Counted from the first letter of the stretch, positions 1 through 9,525 are shown. The stretch is 64,000 nt of DNA from Stieleria mannarensis (GCF_014154935.1 NZ_JACEHH010000008.1:62001-126000); one strand, 5' to 3'. The notes: a model not told the origin generated them from the sequence alone. Numbers and translations: made by a program.

Positions 1-10
1 CTGAAGATCT

Positions 11-130
11 ATCCTAGTAGTCTACCGCGGCTTCATTTTCGCTTGGGCTGGACAGTTGCTGTTCGGCGTACGCCAAGCTGGGAGGGCAGATCGACCCTTG
101 GAGCGCATCGGCAACCCGAAAACTGAGTTG
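11..130. repeat. Degenerate copy of dispersed repeat A (left flank)
   Basis: The stretch from the 'atcctagtagtctaccg' motif onward resembles the DNA at about 6030-6075 ('atcctaatggtctaccg' followed by a similar 'cttcgttttcg' and 'ctggacagt'). The copy at 6 kb continues into a hairpin that is much more degraded here. It is a decayed member of the family also seen near 36.7 kb and 47.7 kb. No gene is visible before position 160. Confidence 0.4.
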
Positions 131-159
131 CGGCCGACTCATCGTGTTTTTCTTCTACA

Positions 160-576
160 GTGAATCTCGTGTGGAACACTCATGCGCTCGCACTCGTTTT
201 GAGCACTGCGACACTGATACTTATTGCCTCATTGGCACTGGCTCGTCGCGATACGTTTGATGAGCTACGGGCAGTTTTCGATCAGCGGCTTTTGCGAGGC
301 GTCGGATCCAAACGCCCTTTCAAATTCCGACTCGGCACTCTGTTATGGGTTGCCACGTATGTTGCTGTTGTAGGTACTGCTGTTTTTGCTATCGATCACA
401 AACCTCAACTCTTATTGATCGTTCCAGTGCTCACCGTTGGATTTCTTTTGGCGCCATTGGCAGCAACGACCTTTTCTGAACCGAATCGACGGAGAATTCA
501 ACCTCCGCGTCACTTTCCTGCTCCATCGAACCAGAAACCGACTGGTGACGTGGAATCGCGGGACGAACCGATGTAG
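160..576 (+). CDS. Small hypothetical membrane protein, 138 aa
   Basis: I do not recognise the family. The protein starts at a GTG and has three hydrophobic stretches (about residues 8-28, 58-80 and 84-104), so it is probably an inner-membrane protein. The middle segment follows a 'KFRLGTLLWV' motif reminiscent of the 'F(S/R)LRTLLW' membrane motif common in small planctomycete proteins, which is a recollection and not a search result. The last 30 residues are polar and proline-rich. The protein stands alone between a repeat on the left and oppositely oriented genes on the right. There is no clear Shine-Dalgarno sequence, so the start is uncertain. Confidence 0.55.
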   Translation: MNLVWNTHALALVLSTATLILIASLALARRDTFDELRAVFDQRLLRGVGSKRPFKFRLGTLLWVATYVAVVGTAVFAIDHKPQLLLIVPVLTVGFLLAPLAATTFSEPNRRRIQPPRHFPAPSNQKPTGDVESRDEPM

Positions 577-670
577 CGGATGGTCGGTTCGATGAGAGAA
601 TCGCAGACGGTATGGCGCCGACGGGACAATAATCGGAGGGGAAACGCAACTCCTGCTGATGCCCCGACCC

Positions 671-714
671 TGCTCGGGTGGCGAAAGCCTTGGCGGCTTC
701 CGCTACGATGATGC
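671..714. repeat. Copy of dispersed repeat E (degenerate)
   Basis: The core 'gcgaaagccttggcggctt' plus 'ccgctacgatgatgcc' matches the better-preserved copies at 28886-28940 ('gcgaaagtcttggcgacat' plus 'ccgctacgatcaaatcc') and, inverted, at 59030-59084. It lies just beyond the 3' end of the minus-strand gene ending at 747, in a 170-bp gap that holds nothing else recognisable. Confidence 0.5.
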
Positions 715-746
715 CCCGCCACCAAAGACCGAATTGCGGCGGGGTA

Positions 747-2468
747 TTAACCCGTTTCAAGTCGCTCGGCTTCGTAACGTTCGACTTGATCGCGAACTCG
801 TTTTGAATGCCGCTGGAGGTCTGATGGAGTTTTCACCCAGCTGCCGTAGGGCAATTCCTCGGCGGGCACGCCCATTCGATGGAGGGCCACGAGCCATTGG
901 AGACGATCCTTGGACGAATTGGTCAGTGGCGACCGCAGCTCGGTCATTAAGGTTGTGATGCGCGGAATGGCCTCCGACGCGTCCGGGCCCAATCGCTTGA
1001 AGGCTTCACGAACGCCGCGAACGACCCGCCGTCGTTCATGCCACGGTTTTTCTAACACGCCATCGAGAGTCGCCATCAGGATGGGAACGACGATGGTTCC
1101 TTGATCGGCCAGGCGTTCCAAAAAGGGCGCCGCTTCGGGGACGGAATCGGCTCGTTCCCAGATCGCTCGCTCGTTGTTGCTCGGCTGGGCGAACGTCCCA
1201 TCGGGCATGTCGACCAATGCGGCCACATACCATGTTCGGGCTTTCGGGTCATCGGCCGCCAAAAAACGTTTGGTCAAACCGTGGCGTAATGCGGTCAGGT
1301 CGGTCTTGCTCCGCAGCGCCGTTTGCAGCAGCTCGTAGGGATCAGCAATTCGTTCCTCCAGCAATATCTTCGCGATCGTGTCGACTTGCGCTTTGTCTGC
1401 GTCGTATCGAAACAGGCTCAACCACATCGGGGCCATCAACAGTTGTGCTGCGGTCGCGTTCGGGTCGTCCAGCGTTTGAATCAGTGATCGTTCCATCCGA
1501 GCGACCGCGTCCGGCGCCGGATCCGGTTTCGGAATCCCGGTGCTGCGTAGCAGTTCAACATCGGGATCGAAGTCAAAGTACCGTGTCTGGTTGGAATAGG
1601 TGGAACCGCCGATGGTGAATCTGGCATTCGTGAATGCACCTTCGAACCCAAAGTAGAAGAAGGGTGATGGCACACGGTGTTTCACCAGTGAGCGTCGGGC
1701 CTTGACCGTTCCATGGCTGTCGCAGATCTCCAAACGTTTGATGCGAGGCTCGCCAGGTTGTCGAACGTCCTGGTAAACCACTCGCCAATCGATCCGATCG
1801 GTCCCCAGCGGCGTGTCCTCTCGCAAGGTCTCTCCTTGTGCGATGCGCAACGCCCAATCGGCTTGCAACGCCCGCCCCAAACGCTTGCGTGCTTCAAAGG
1901 CCCCAGCCCCATGTGGCCGAGACAATTTGCCGAATGCGTCAAGGATCTTTTGCGGTTGATCCGGCCGAACCAGCGTTCCAAATTCGTCGGCACCGCATCG
2001 GTATGTTTTCGCGTTGTCACCGCTGATTTTGGTGACGCTTTGGACGCCCGGCAGATCCAGTAAGATCGTGCAACGATGATCACACGACATTTCTTTACTC
2101 GCTGGACCACGCTCGGGAGGAAAATCGACGAGCACGTTTCCCGACAGTCGGATCGCCGGTGTTGCGACGATGTCGGGGATCGCGGCCTGTTGAAAACGAC
2201 GAAGTTCCGTCATTCGCCAGGGCAACATCACCAGAAAACCGAGGGCGATCGCCAAGCCGAACGCGATCGCCGTTGATCCGATCCGAGACGACATCGGCAC
2301 AAAGGGCCGAATCAAAAACGTGGCGAGCAGATAGACGAACACCGTCGGTATGACCGTCAGAATCAGCCCCGGAAGGATCAAGAAGAAATAGCCCAGGACG
2401 ACCAGGTCGGGAGCCGCCAAGACGATCGCCGAGAGAACGCCGAGTGGGATCAACAGGTATTTCAACAT
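747..2468 (-). CDS. Hypothetical membrane-anchored protein, 573 aa
   Basis: I do not recognise the family. The start at 2468 (MLKYLLIPLG) was chosen because it opens directly into a membrane region. The frame stays open upstream, but that part is arginine-rich and lies over the neighbouring gene in another frame. Residues 1-95 carry about three membrane segments. The remaining 480 residues are soluble and mostly helical, with two cysteines in 'MSCDHRC' and a HEAT-like C-terminal third (for example 'AIPRITTLMTEL'). It lies 83 bp downstream of the four-TM gene at 2552-2965 on the same strand, so the two are probably co-transcribed. Confidence 0.7.
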   Translation of the reverse strand: MLKYLLIPLGVLSAIVLAAPDLVVLGYFFLILPGLILTVIPTVFVYLLATFLIRPFVPMSSRIGSTAIAFGLAIALGFLVMLPWRMTELRRFQQAAIPDIVATPAIRLSGNVLVDFPPERGPASKEMSCDHRCTILLDLPGVQSVTKISGDNAKTYRCGADEFGTLVRPDQPQKILDAFGKLSRPHGAGAFEARKRLGRALQADWALRIAQGETLREDTPLGTDRIDWRVVYQDVRQPGEPRIKRLEICDSHGTVKARRSLVKHRVPSPFFYFGFEGAFTNARFTIGGSTYSNQTRYFDFDPDVELLRSTGIPKPDPAPDAVARMERSLIQTLDDPNATAAQLLMAPMWLSLFRYDADKAQVDTIAKILLEERIADPYELLQTALRSKTDLTALRHGLTKRFLAADDPKARTWYVAALVDMPDGTFAQPSNNERAIWERADSVPEAAPFLERLADQGTIVVPILMATLDGVLEKPWHERRRVVRGVREAFKRLGPDASEAIPRITTLMTELRSPLTNSSKDRLQWLVALHRMGVPAEELPYGSWVKTPSDLQRHSKRVRDQVERYEAERLETG

Positions 2469-2551
2469 CGCTGTCGTTTCGTTTTCGCGTTCTCGAAGGG
2501 TTGGTGGCACGTCGAAACGATAGCTCGCGTTGCCGGATCGGAACGCGAAAA

Positions 2552-2965
2552 TCAGCGGCAGCGGCGGTGCAACCCGAACAGCAGGATGCCGCCGATGACG
2601 CTGCTGATCGATTCTGCGGCGGTCCACCAGATCGGCATCCCGGATTGCAAATCGATCAGCCCTTGCAACAGACCGAACGCGACGATGCCGACGGCCAGAT
2701 ATCCGATGAATTCGCGGAATCGTGAAATCCGATAGGAAACCACGATCAGGGCGATCCCGACGGCCCCGTACAGCAGCGACAGGTGGCGGGCCAAGTAGAA
2801 CGCCAACGGTGTTTCGGGGAAGGGTTCCAGTTGCAATCGCGCGGTGATGTCGACGATCCAGGACTGGGGCATCACAGCGGCGACGAACGCCAATTGCGAG
2901 ACGACGCCGACGAGCCACAGGTACCAGGTCAGCCAGGAGGTGGGGTACTTTGCGGATTGGGACAT
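2552..2965 (-). CDS. Small four-TM hypothetical membrane protein, 137 aa
   Basis: The predicted protein (MSQSAKYPTSW start) is almost entirely membrane: hydrophobic segments at about residues 12-32, 58-78, 84-105 and 112-132, with a basic C-terminus (HRRCR) that should face the cytoplasm. I do not recognise the family. The start was placed at the last ATG before the first membrane segment; an in-frame extension to 3085 has atypical composition. The stop is followed 83 bp later by the start of the 573-aa membrane protein, suggesting a two-gene unit. Confidence 0.65.
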   Translation of the reverse strand: MSQSAKYPTSWLTWYLWLVGVVSQLAFVAAVMPQSWIVDITARLQLEPFPETPLAFYLARHLSLLYGAVGIALIVVSYRISRFREFIGYLAVGIVAFGLLQGLIDLQSGMPIWWTAAESISSVIGGILLFGLHRRCR

Positions 2966-3086
2966 GGCGGAACGGGTGGCGTGTGACTGGGGAGGGAGAT
3001 CAGGGGGAATCGAAAAAGCCCACCGATGGCAGCGCGAACCCACGGATGTTATCGCAGTCGGGGATCCGCGGGTTCGCGCATGCAAG

Positions 3087-3334
3087 TCACCCTCCCTGCC
3101 GAGGTCGTGCGGTTTTTCAAATTAACCCTCCTGGCAGGAGGGTCGAGCGCAGCGAGGGGAGGTCGAAAGGTGTATCGCTAGACAAGCTTTTGACCGCCGG
3201 TCGTGTCAAATCGCGGATCAACCCTCCCCGCGTCGTCGCTTACTCCTCCGCGACCCTCCCAAGGGGAGGGTGAAGTCGTAAACGCCTGTTAAATCAGAGG
3301 TTAAAAACCGCACGACCTCTGCCACGGAGGGTGA
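3087..3334. mobile_element. MITE-like palindromic element, 248 bp
   Basis: Both ends carry long imperfect terminal inverted repeats. The left end reads tcaccctcc, a variable spacer, then aggtcgtgcggttttt; the right end is its reverse complement (aaaaaccgcacgacct...ggagggtga). Shorter palindromes sit inside ('accctcctggcaggagggt' near 3125 and 'ccctccccaag...gggaggg'-like sequence near 3255). There is no credible coding frame inside. These are the features of a non-autonomous miniature element. It fills most of the gap between the divergent genes at 2965 and 3446. Confidence 0.65.
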
Positions 3335-3445
3335 ATTTGAAGAACCGCGGGAAGGGGCGGTCGGCTCGCATCCCCGGTGATTTGGCCGCCCAACTGCCGC
3401 ACTTGCCCCTACGCTTTCGCGGCGGCCTGCGCCATACTTTGGTTT

Positions 3446-5992
3446 ATGGATCCAACGTCTCCCCCGATGTCTTCCCAATTACTCGCCCCTCCCGAACTAC
3501 TCGCCCCGGCGGGGGACTGGGACTGCGCGCGGGCGGCGATCGAAAACGGTGCCGACGCGATTTATTTTGGCTTGGATTGCGGGTTCAACGCCCGCCACCG
3601 GGCCAAAAATTTTCACCTGGACGATCTGCCCGAATTGATGAAGCTGCTCCGCAGCCGGGGTGTGCGGGGCTACACGACGATGAACACGCTGGTGTTTCCG
3701 TCGGAATTGCCGCGGCTGGTGCGGGTGATCGAGCGGATCGCCGAAAGCGGTGTCGACGCGGTGCTGGTCCAGGATTTCGGCGTCGCCCGATTGGTCCGCG
3801 AGATCTGCGGCGAACTGGAGATCCACGCCAGCACGCAGATGAGTCTGACCAGTGCCGAGACGATTGCGGTGGCGTCGGAGTTGGGGATCACGCGGGCGGT
3901 GCTGGCTCGCGAATTGTCGGTCGCCGAAATCAGCAAGATCGCCGCGGCGACCGAGATGCCGCTGGAAGTCTTCATCCACGGGGCGTTGTGCGTGGCCTAT
4001 TCCGGCCAGTGTTTGACCAGCGAGTCGCTCGGCGGGCGAAGTGCCAATCGCGGGCAATGTGCCCAAGCGTGCCGGTTGCCCTACGAAGTGATCTGTGACG
4101 GCAAGGACGTCGATCTGGATGACGTGCGTTACTTGCTAAGCCCCCAGGATTTGGCCGGGTACGAATCGATCGTCGCGTTGATGCAAGCCGGCGTCGCGTC
4201 GCTGAAGATCGAAGGCCGTTTGAAGACGCCCGAATACGTCGCCAATCTGACGAACCACTATCGGCGGTCGATCGACCAGGCCGCCGCCGAGGGGCGGGTC
4301 ACCGTCAGCGAACAGGCGAAGCAGGAGATGGAGCTGTCGTTTTCGCGCGGCTTCACGCCGGGATGGTTGGAAGGAAACGACCACAAACGGTTGGTCCCCG
4401 GACGTCACAGCGCCAAACGCGGGATCTTGTTGGGGCAGGTGGGGCGAATCGATGGCGACCGGATCCGCACACGATTGGCGGCCGACGTTTCGCTGGGTGA
4501 CGGTCTGGGCATCGAGTCGACCCAAACCGACGGCAGCGACCAAGCGATGCTGGGTGGGCGAGTCTATTCGTTGCACACCGACGACGGCGAAAAACGGAAA
4601 ACGGTTCGCGCCGGAAAGACGGCGTGGATCGGATTCGGACGGGGTGAGATCGATTGGTCGATCATCGCCGAAGGGGCTTCGGTATTCAAGAACGACGACC
4701 CCAAATTGAATCGGCGATTGCGGGCGTCGTTCAATGTTGCCGATCCGGTGACGCGGCGCGACCTCGACTTCTCCGTCGTCGCAGCGACCGGCAAGCCGTT
4801 GCAAGTCACCGCAACACTCATCGGGGCGGCCGCGTTGTCCGAAACGGCTCAATCCGACGTTCCACTGGAACGGGCGAACAAGCATCCCGCAAGCGAATCC
4901 ATGCTTGCCGAAAAACTGTCGCGCCTGGGCGCGACGGCCTTCCGGATGCGAACGCTCAATGCCGTGATCGAGGGGGACCCGATGGTGCCGGCCAGCATGA
5001 TCAACGAGCTGCGACGGCGGGTGACCGAGCGACTGGCGCGGCGGATGGAAGAACCTCCCGCGCGGTCGATCCGCGTGGCCGATGGCGAAGCGCTGCTGGC
5101 ACCGATTCGTGCCGACGAATCACTTGCGTCATCGCCCAAGATCTCCATCCTGTGCCGGACGCTGGAACAGGTCACCGCGGCCACTCGGGCGGCTGTCGAT
5201 TTGATTTACGTCGACTTTCACGACGTCCGGCAATACGCGGCGGTGAAGGAGATCGTCGCGGCGGAGTCGATCCCGTTCGGCATCGCGTCGGTGCGGATGC
5301 AGAAGCCCGCCGAGATGGGATTGTTGCGGGTGTTGTCACGTCACAAACCCGACTTCATTCTGGCGCGGAATCTGGCGGCACTCGAGTACTTTCGGGAGAC
5401 GCCGATCCCGACGATCGCCGATTTTTCGTTGAACGTTGCCAATCATCGATCGGCCGAGTGGGTCCGCTCCTTGGGGGCGTGCCGGGTGACAGCGTCGTAT
5501 GATTTGAATTGTGATCAACTGGCCGACCTGATCGAATCGGTGCCGTCGCAGTGGATGGAGGTGGTGCTGCATCAACACATTCCGATGTTCCACATGGAGC
5601 ATTGTGTGTTCTGTTCGGTGCTTTCGCCGGGGACGAACAAGACCAACTGTGGCCGGCCCTGTGACGACCACGTGGTGCAATTGCGTGACCGGGTCGGGGC
5701 CGAGCACACGCTACAGGCCGACGTCGCGTGTCGCAACACGCTTTACAATGCGACACCGCAAAGCGGCGCGGAAACGGCCGCCAAGTTGCTCGACCACGGG
5801 GTTCGTTGGTTCCGATTGGAGATGCTGGAGGAATCGCCGCGGCAGCTGATCAAGACGGTTTCGCTGTACCGTGACCTGTTGCGTGGCGACTTGACCGCCG
5901 AGCAGGTGTGGAAGACGCTCGGCGCGACCAACCGGATGGGGGTGACACGTGGGACCCTGGAATCCAAGCGGAATCCGCTGGCGGTTTTGTGA
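3446..5992 (+). CDS. U32 family protein (RlhA/YdcP-like), 848 aa
   Basis: The protein opens with the U32 signature 'PPELLAPAGDWD', followed by a TIM-barrel-type region with 'GADAIYFG' and 'HASTQMSL'. At residues of about 175-205 four cysteines lie in the pattern C-x6-C...C-x3-C ('LCVAYSGQC', 'NRGQCAQAC'). This matches the 4Fe-4S ligands known in U32 proteins such as UbiU and TrhP. A second, C-terminal barrel ends with another cysteine cluster ('HCVFCSVLSPG', 'NCGRPC', about residues 717-735). This two-part layout is typical of the RlhA/YdcP branch, which hydroxylates a 23S rRNA cytidine in E. coli. The RNA-modification role is inferred from the family. The start at 3446 is uncertain; 3467 is an alternative. 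Confidence 0.87.
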   Translation: MDPTSPPMSSQLLAPPELLAPAGDWDCARAAIENGADAIYFGLDCGFNARHRAKNFHLDDLPELMKLLRSRGVRGYTTMNTLVFPSELPRLVRVIERIAESGVDAVLVQDFGVARLVREICGELEIHASTQMSLTSAETIAVASELGITRAVLARELSVAEISKIAAATEMPLEVFIHGALCVAYSGQCLTSESLGGRSANRGQCAQACRLPYEVICDGKDVDLDDVRYLLSPQDLAGYESIVALMQAGVASLKIEGRLKTPEYVANLTNHYRRSIDQAAAEGRVTVSEQAKQEMELSFSRGFTPGWLEGNDHKRLVPGRHSAKRGILLGQVGRIDGDRIRTRLAADVSLGDGLGIESTQTDGSDQAMLGGRVYSLHTDDGEKRKTVRAGKTAWIGFGRGEIDWSIIAEGASVFKNDDPKLNRRLRASFNVADPVTRRDLDFSVVAATGKPLQVTATLIGAAALSETAQSDVPLERANKHPASESMLAEKLSRLGATAFRMRTLNAVIEGDPMVPASMINELRRRVTERLARRMEEPPARSIRVADGEALLAPIRADESLASSPKISILCRTLEQVTAATRAAVDLIYVDFHDVRQYAAVKEIVAAESIPFGIASVRMQKPAEMGLLRVLSRHKPDFILARNLAALEYFRETPIPTIADFSLNVANHRSAEWVRSLGACRVTASYDLNCDQLADLIESVPSQWMEVVLHQHIPMFHMEHCVFCSVLSPGTNKTNCGRPCDDHVVQLRDRVGAEHTLQADVACRNTLYNATPQSGAETAAKLLDHGVRWFRLEMLEESPRQLIKTVSLYRDLLRGDLTAEQVWKTLGATNRMGVTRGTLESKRNPLAVL

Positions 5993-6074
5993 GCGGCAAG
6001 TTAAGTGGGTCGCGGCGGCGGAGAGTGTGTATCCTAATGGTCTACCGCAGCTTCGTTTTCGTTTGGTCTGGACA

Positions 6075-6150
6075 GTCGCCGTCCTCTCCGAGGTCGGCGC
6101 GGGGCAAAGCTTCGCTTTCTCGATCCGCCGAGTTCGGAGAACACGGCGAC
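6075..6150. repeat. Dispersed repeat A, hairpin copy 1
   Basis: The left arm (gtcgccgtcctctccgaggt, then cggc) pairs imperfectly with the right arm (gccgagttcggagaacac, then ggcgac), giving a stem of about 24 bp around a 28-nt loop containing 'caaagcttcgctttctcgat'. Near-identical copies lie at 36686-36759 and 47677-47751. It sits in the 246-bp gap between the U32 gene and the potassium-channel gene, where it could act as a transcript end or stabiliser. Confidence 0.75.
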
Positions 6151-6238
6151 CCTCGGAACGCATCGTCAACCCGCAGATCGAGTGGCGATCGTCGCCGATG
6201 GCTGGAAAGTCCCGCATCGACCGATTGTCAATTTGCCC

Positions 6239-7261
6239 ATGAACTCGCCCTTCACCAAGATTCGTCGCGGCGCTTCGGCGCTTGTCGTGATCGTCTTCTT
6301 GGCCGTGGTGGGCTATCGTCTGGTCGCCGGATACGATTGGCTGGAAGCCTGTTGGATGGTGGTGATCACGATTTCGACGGTCGGTTACAGCGAACAAAGT
6401 GGTCAAGACTGGACGACGCAGCTGTTGTCCATCGCCGTCATTTTGCTGGGCACGACGGCGGCGGCATACACTTTTACCGGAATGATCCAGTTGACCCTTC
6501 AAGGCGAATTAGATCACGCGTTCGGACGTCGACGAATGGAAAAAGAACTTTCACGTTTGAAGAACCACACGATCATTTGTGGATTTGGCAAGACCGGGCC
6601 GGTGTTGGCAAAGGATCTGCAACAGCGACGGTACAAGTTTGTGATTTTGGAGATCGACCCGGTTCATTATCAGCTTGCGATCGATCAGGGTTATTTGGCG
6701 ATCAACGCCGACGCGACCGACGAAGAAACGTTGAAGGAGGCCCGGATCACCGAGGCCAGTGCGATCGTCGTCGCGTTACCGACCGATGCGCAGAACGTGT
6801 TCATCACGCTGTCGGCGCGGAATCTGTGTCCGGGGATCCGCATCGTCGCCCAAGCCGACCAGGAAAGCAGTTCCCGAAAGCTCCGCCAGGCCGGCGCGAA
6901 CGAAGTCGTGATGGGACACCAGATGGTCGCCGAGTACCTGTCGCGTCTGGTCACGCGGCCGACGGCGGCACAGTTCTTTTCGTCGCTGAACGAGCCCGAG
7001 TTCAAGGAGTTGATCCTGGACGAGTTGTTCATCCCCAACGGCAGCTCGATTGAAAATCAGTCGATCGCCCAGTTGCGTGTCCGCGACCGGCACCAATTGC
7101 TGGTCGTGGCGGTCAAAACCCGAGACGAATCGTTAGATTTCAATCCCGCCGGCGATCGCGTGTTTCAGTGCGGCGAGACGATTCTGGTGATGGGAAAACA
7201 GGACGCCGTCGTGGCGTTTCAAAAGAGTTACGCCCTGGTCGACCACAACGTGGGGCTGTAG
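6239..7261 (+). CDS. Potassium channel with RCK domains, 340 aa
   Basis: This is a two-TM ion channel fused to a cytoplasmic gating module, the MthK/Kch layout. The first membrane segment is about residues 13-30, the pore helix and selectivity filter lie at 38-51 (T-I-S-T-V-G-Y-S, the K+ filter), and the second segment is 60-82. From residue 110 an RCK/TrkA-N Rossmann domain begins (GxGxxG as GFGKTG, acidic residue at the end of the next strand 'VILEID'). A TrkA-C/RCK-C domain occupies about 255-335. The start at 6239 gives a short N-terminus before the first TM; an upstream in-frame ATG at 6182 would add 19 polar residues. It probably acts as a ligand-gated K+ channel, ligand unknown. Confidence 0.9.
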   Translation: MNSPFTKIRRGASALVVIVFLAVVGYRLVAGYDWLEACWMVVITISTVGYSEQSGQDWTTQLLSIAVILLGTTAAAYTFTGMIQLTLQGELDHAFGRRRMEKELSRLKNHTIICGFGKTGPVLAKDLQQRRYKFVILEIDPVHYQLAIDQGYLAINADATDEETLKEARITEASAIVVALPTDAQNVFITLSARNLCPGIRIVAQADQESSSRKLRQAGANEVVMGHQMVAEYLSRLVTRPTAAQFFSSLNEPEFKELILDELFIPNGSSIENQSIAQLRVRDRHQLLVVAVKTRDESLDFNPAGDRVFQCGETILVMGKQDAVVAFQKSYALVDHNVGL

Positions 7262-7442
7262 GTCCTCGGCGTGCTTCGTCGAAACCAAGCGATTAACTGG
7301 ACAGTGCCACGTTGATGTCGCTACGCTCGATGCGAGCGTGGAAAGCGCCGGGGAGCCACCTTCTGGCGAAGGTAGCGACGTTGGTAAGAGAGTTTCACGG
7401 AATCGAAACCTGATGCGTGCGCCTTCGGCAGCAGAACCGAGA

Positions 7443-7940
7443 TCAAAGGATGCGGCCGCCCAGACCGCGGAGCTCGTTGTATTTTTCGTTGGCCGGCTTG
7501 CAGCGCTGCTGCCGTTGGTTCAGCGAGGAAACGTCGGATTCCAGTTTGCGGCCGAGCGCGTGTTCGACGCGTTTGACCAGCACGCCCGGTTGCAGGGGCT
7601 TGGTCAGCACTTCGTCGGCGCCCAATTCCAGCGCGCGACGATGGATGTCTTCTGAATCGCTTGCCGTCACCACGATCAACGGCACCGTGTTTAGATTCGG
7701 ATCGGCGCGGGCGATTTGAATCAGGTAATTCCCGCTGACGTCTGGCATCGAGATGTCCAACAGGACCAGGTCGGGGTTTTCCTGCTTCATCCGTTGGACG
7801 GCATCGATCGAATCACTGATCCCGACGACGTTCCAAAACCCGGCCACATTCAGGTGGGCCGTGATCACGTCGATGATGATCTGTTCATCGTCGATGACCA
7901 GAATTTTGCTGTTTACGATTTGTTGTCGGCCGTCGAACAT
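7443..7940 (-). CDS. Single-domain response regulator, 165 aa
   Basis: The receiver (REC) domain spans about residues 10-130. The acidic pair is DD17-18 in 'LVIDDE', the phospho-acceptor Asp is near 62 in 'LVLLDISMPD', the switch Thr is in 'IVVTAS', and the conserved Lys is in 'LTKPLQ'. The last 35 residues are polar with no DNA-binding or output domain, so it probably works as a phospho-relay or a protein-interaction switch. No kinase is adjacent; the giant hybrid kinase 1.6 kb away on the same strand is a possible partner, which is speculation. I preferred the ATG at 7940 because it starts just before the domain; ATGs at 7976 and 8030 are possible. Confidence 0.85.
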   Translation of the reverse strand: MFDGRQQIVNSKILVIDDEQIIIDVITAHLNVAGFWNVVGISDSIDAVQRMKQENPDLVLLDISMPDVSGNYLIQIARADPNLNTVPLIVVTASDSEDIHRRALELGADEVLTKPLQPGVLVKRVEHALGRKLESDVSSLNQRQQRCKPANEKYNELRGLGGRIL

Positions 7941-8196
7941 CAGATTGTCCACTGATCGGGGTTCAGTGCATCCCATCGCATCGGGATGCCACTGAGATTC
8001 TTTGGGGCATGTTGTCGCGATCGTTGCCACGACGCTGTAGCTAAAATTACGTCAGGGCAATGCGGAGACACCCCGTGACGCGCGAGGGAATTCCCTCCAT
8101 CACGACCTTTGTTCACGTCCGGCCGAGCGACAGCCCGAATAACCCCTACTATGGGATCTGAGATAGGCCATTGCGCAGGATGACGCAGGACGCACG

Positions 8197-9486
8197 ATGA
8201 AGAAGCGATTAAAACGGACAGCGACGATGACGGCGGCGATGACGACGCTCGCCAGCTGGGTCATGTGTTCGGTCGCGTTGGCCGACGGAACGATTCGAGA
8301 TGGCATCTCGGCCCGCAGCATCGGACGCGGCGGGGCCAACATCGCGATGAGCGACAACGCACACGTGATGCTGGACAACCCGGCGGGCCTGGTGCGAAAC
8401 GATGCCGATTGCTTGTTTGAGATCGGCGGTCACTTGTTGCTGACCGATTTGGAATACGACGACGGTGACAATCCGCGTGTCGGCGACATCGACAACCCGT
8501 TTCCGATCGGCGAGGTCGCGATCGCCAAGAAGATGGATGATTACGTCACGATCGGATTCGGCGCGTTTTCTCACGCCGGTTTCTCCGCCGAATACATGAT
8601 GAACGGCCCGGCTCCGTTCTCCGGCCGTCAGCACTACAAGTCCATCGGGGCGCTGGCGCGGTTGCTGCCCACACTGTCGCTGAAACTGACCGATCGGCTT
8701 TCGGTCGGCACCACGCTGGGGGCGGCGATCAATCACATCGAGTTGGAAGGACCGTACACGCTGCAAGGCCCCAACGCGTTTGCCGGGACCCCGACCCGGA
8801 TGGATTTGCAGGGCACCGGCGCGGGGCTGAGTTGGTCGGTCGGGATGCAATACGATTTGAACCCGTCGACCACCGTCGGGGTCAGCTATCAACACGAAAC
8901 CACGATGGAGCTGGACGGCACGACGGTGGTCGAGATCCCGGGGATGGGGGCCGCCAGATACGATTCGATGTTGGATGTCAAATGGCCGCGTTCGCTGGGA
9001 GTCGGGTTGGCCCACCGCCGCAGCGAGCGTTGCACGTTGTTGTTTGACGCGATCTGGTACGACTGGTCGAGCGCCTACAACCAGTTTGATCTTTCGCTGC
9101 AAGACCCCGACAACGCGGTGTTCCAGTTTGTCGCCCCGACGCTGTTGGAATCGTTTCCGCTGGATTGGCGTGACACGGTGTCGTTGCGATTCGGGATCGA
9201 GCGAAAATTTGCCGCCGATAAAGTGTTTCGCGTCGGATACGCGTTCCACCGCAATCCGATCCCCGATTCCACGGTGACGCCCTACATTCAGACGATCTTG
9301 GAACACGCCCTTTCGTTCGGCTACGGATGCCAGTGGCGCGGCATGGCGATCGACGCGGCGTATCAGTGGTCGTTCGGGCCCAGCCAATCAGTGGACCAGA
9401 GCGGTTTCATGGGCGGCGATTTTGATGACAGTTGGAATTCCGTCAACGCGCACCAATTTTCGCTCAGTCTGCAGCGGGCGCGATAG
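8197..9486 (+). CDS. FadL/OmpP1/TodX-type outer-membrane porin, 429 aa
   Basis: The protein has a signal peptide (basic start MKKRLKR, hydrophobic core, cleavage near SVALA-DG) and then the family's N-terminal hatch motif: 'ARSIGRGGANIAMSDNAHVM' followed by 'LDNPAGL'. Alternating beta strands continue to an aromatic-containing C-terminus ('HQFSLSLQRAR'). FadL-family barrels let long-chain fatty acids and other hydrophobic molecules cross the outer membrane. The substrate cannot be read from the sequence. It is divergent from the response regulator (256 bp between starts) and stands alone. The length is normal for the family. Confidence 0.87.
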   Translation: MKKRLKRTATMTAAMTTLASWVMCSVALADGTIRDGISARSIGRGGANIAMSDNAHVMLDNPAGLVRNDADCLFEIGGHLLLTDLEYDDGDNPRVGDIDNPFPIGEVAIAKKMDDYVTIGFGAFSHAGFSAEYMMNGPAPFSGRQHYKSIGALARLLPTLSLKLTDRLSVGTTLGAAINHIELEGPYTLQGPNAFAGTPTRMDLQGTGAGLSWSVGMQYDLNPSTTVGVSYQHETTMELDGTTVVEIPGMGAARYDSMLDVKWPRSLGVGLAHRRSERCTLLFDAIWYDWSSAYNQFDLSLQDPDNAVFQFVAPTLLESFPLDWRDTVSLRFGIERKFAADKVFRVGYAFHRNPIPDSTVTPYIQTILEHALSFGYGCQWRGMAIDAAYQWSFGPSQSVDQSGFMGGDFDDSWNSVNAHQFSLSLQRAR

Positions 9487-9525
9487 GGCTCTGTCAGCGT
9501 TCTATTTTCGGGTTGCGATTGTTGG

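Noticed and set aside
2469-2918. N-terminal extension of the 573-aa membrane protein to 2918
   Set aside because: The added 150 residues are almost all Arg and charged, and overlap the four-TM gene in another frame.
8209-9387. A 392-codon minus-strand frame opposite the FadL-like gene
   Set aside because: Arg/His/Gln-rich with no domain pattern, while the plus strand has a signal peptide and FadL motifs.
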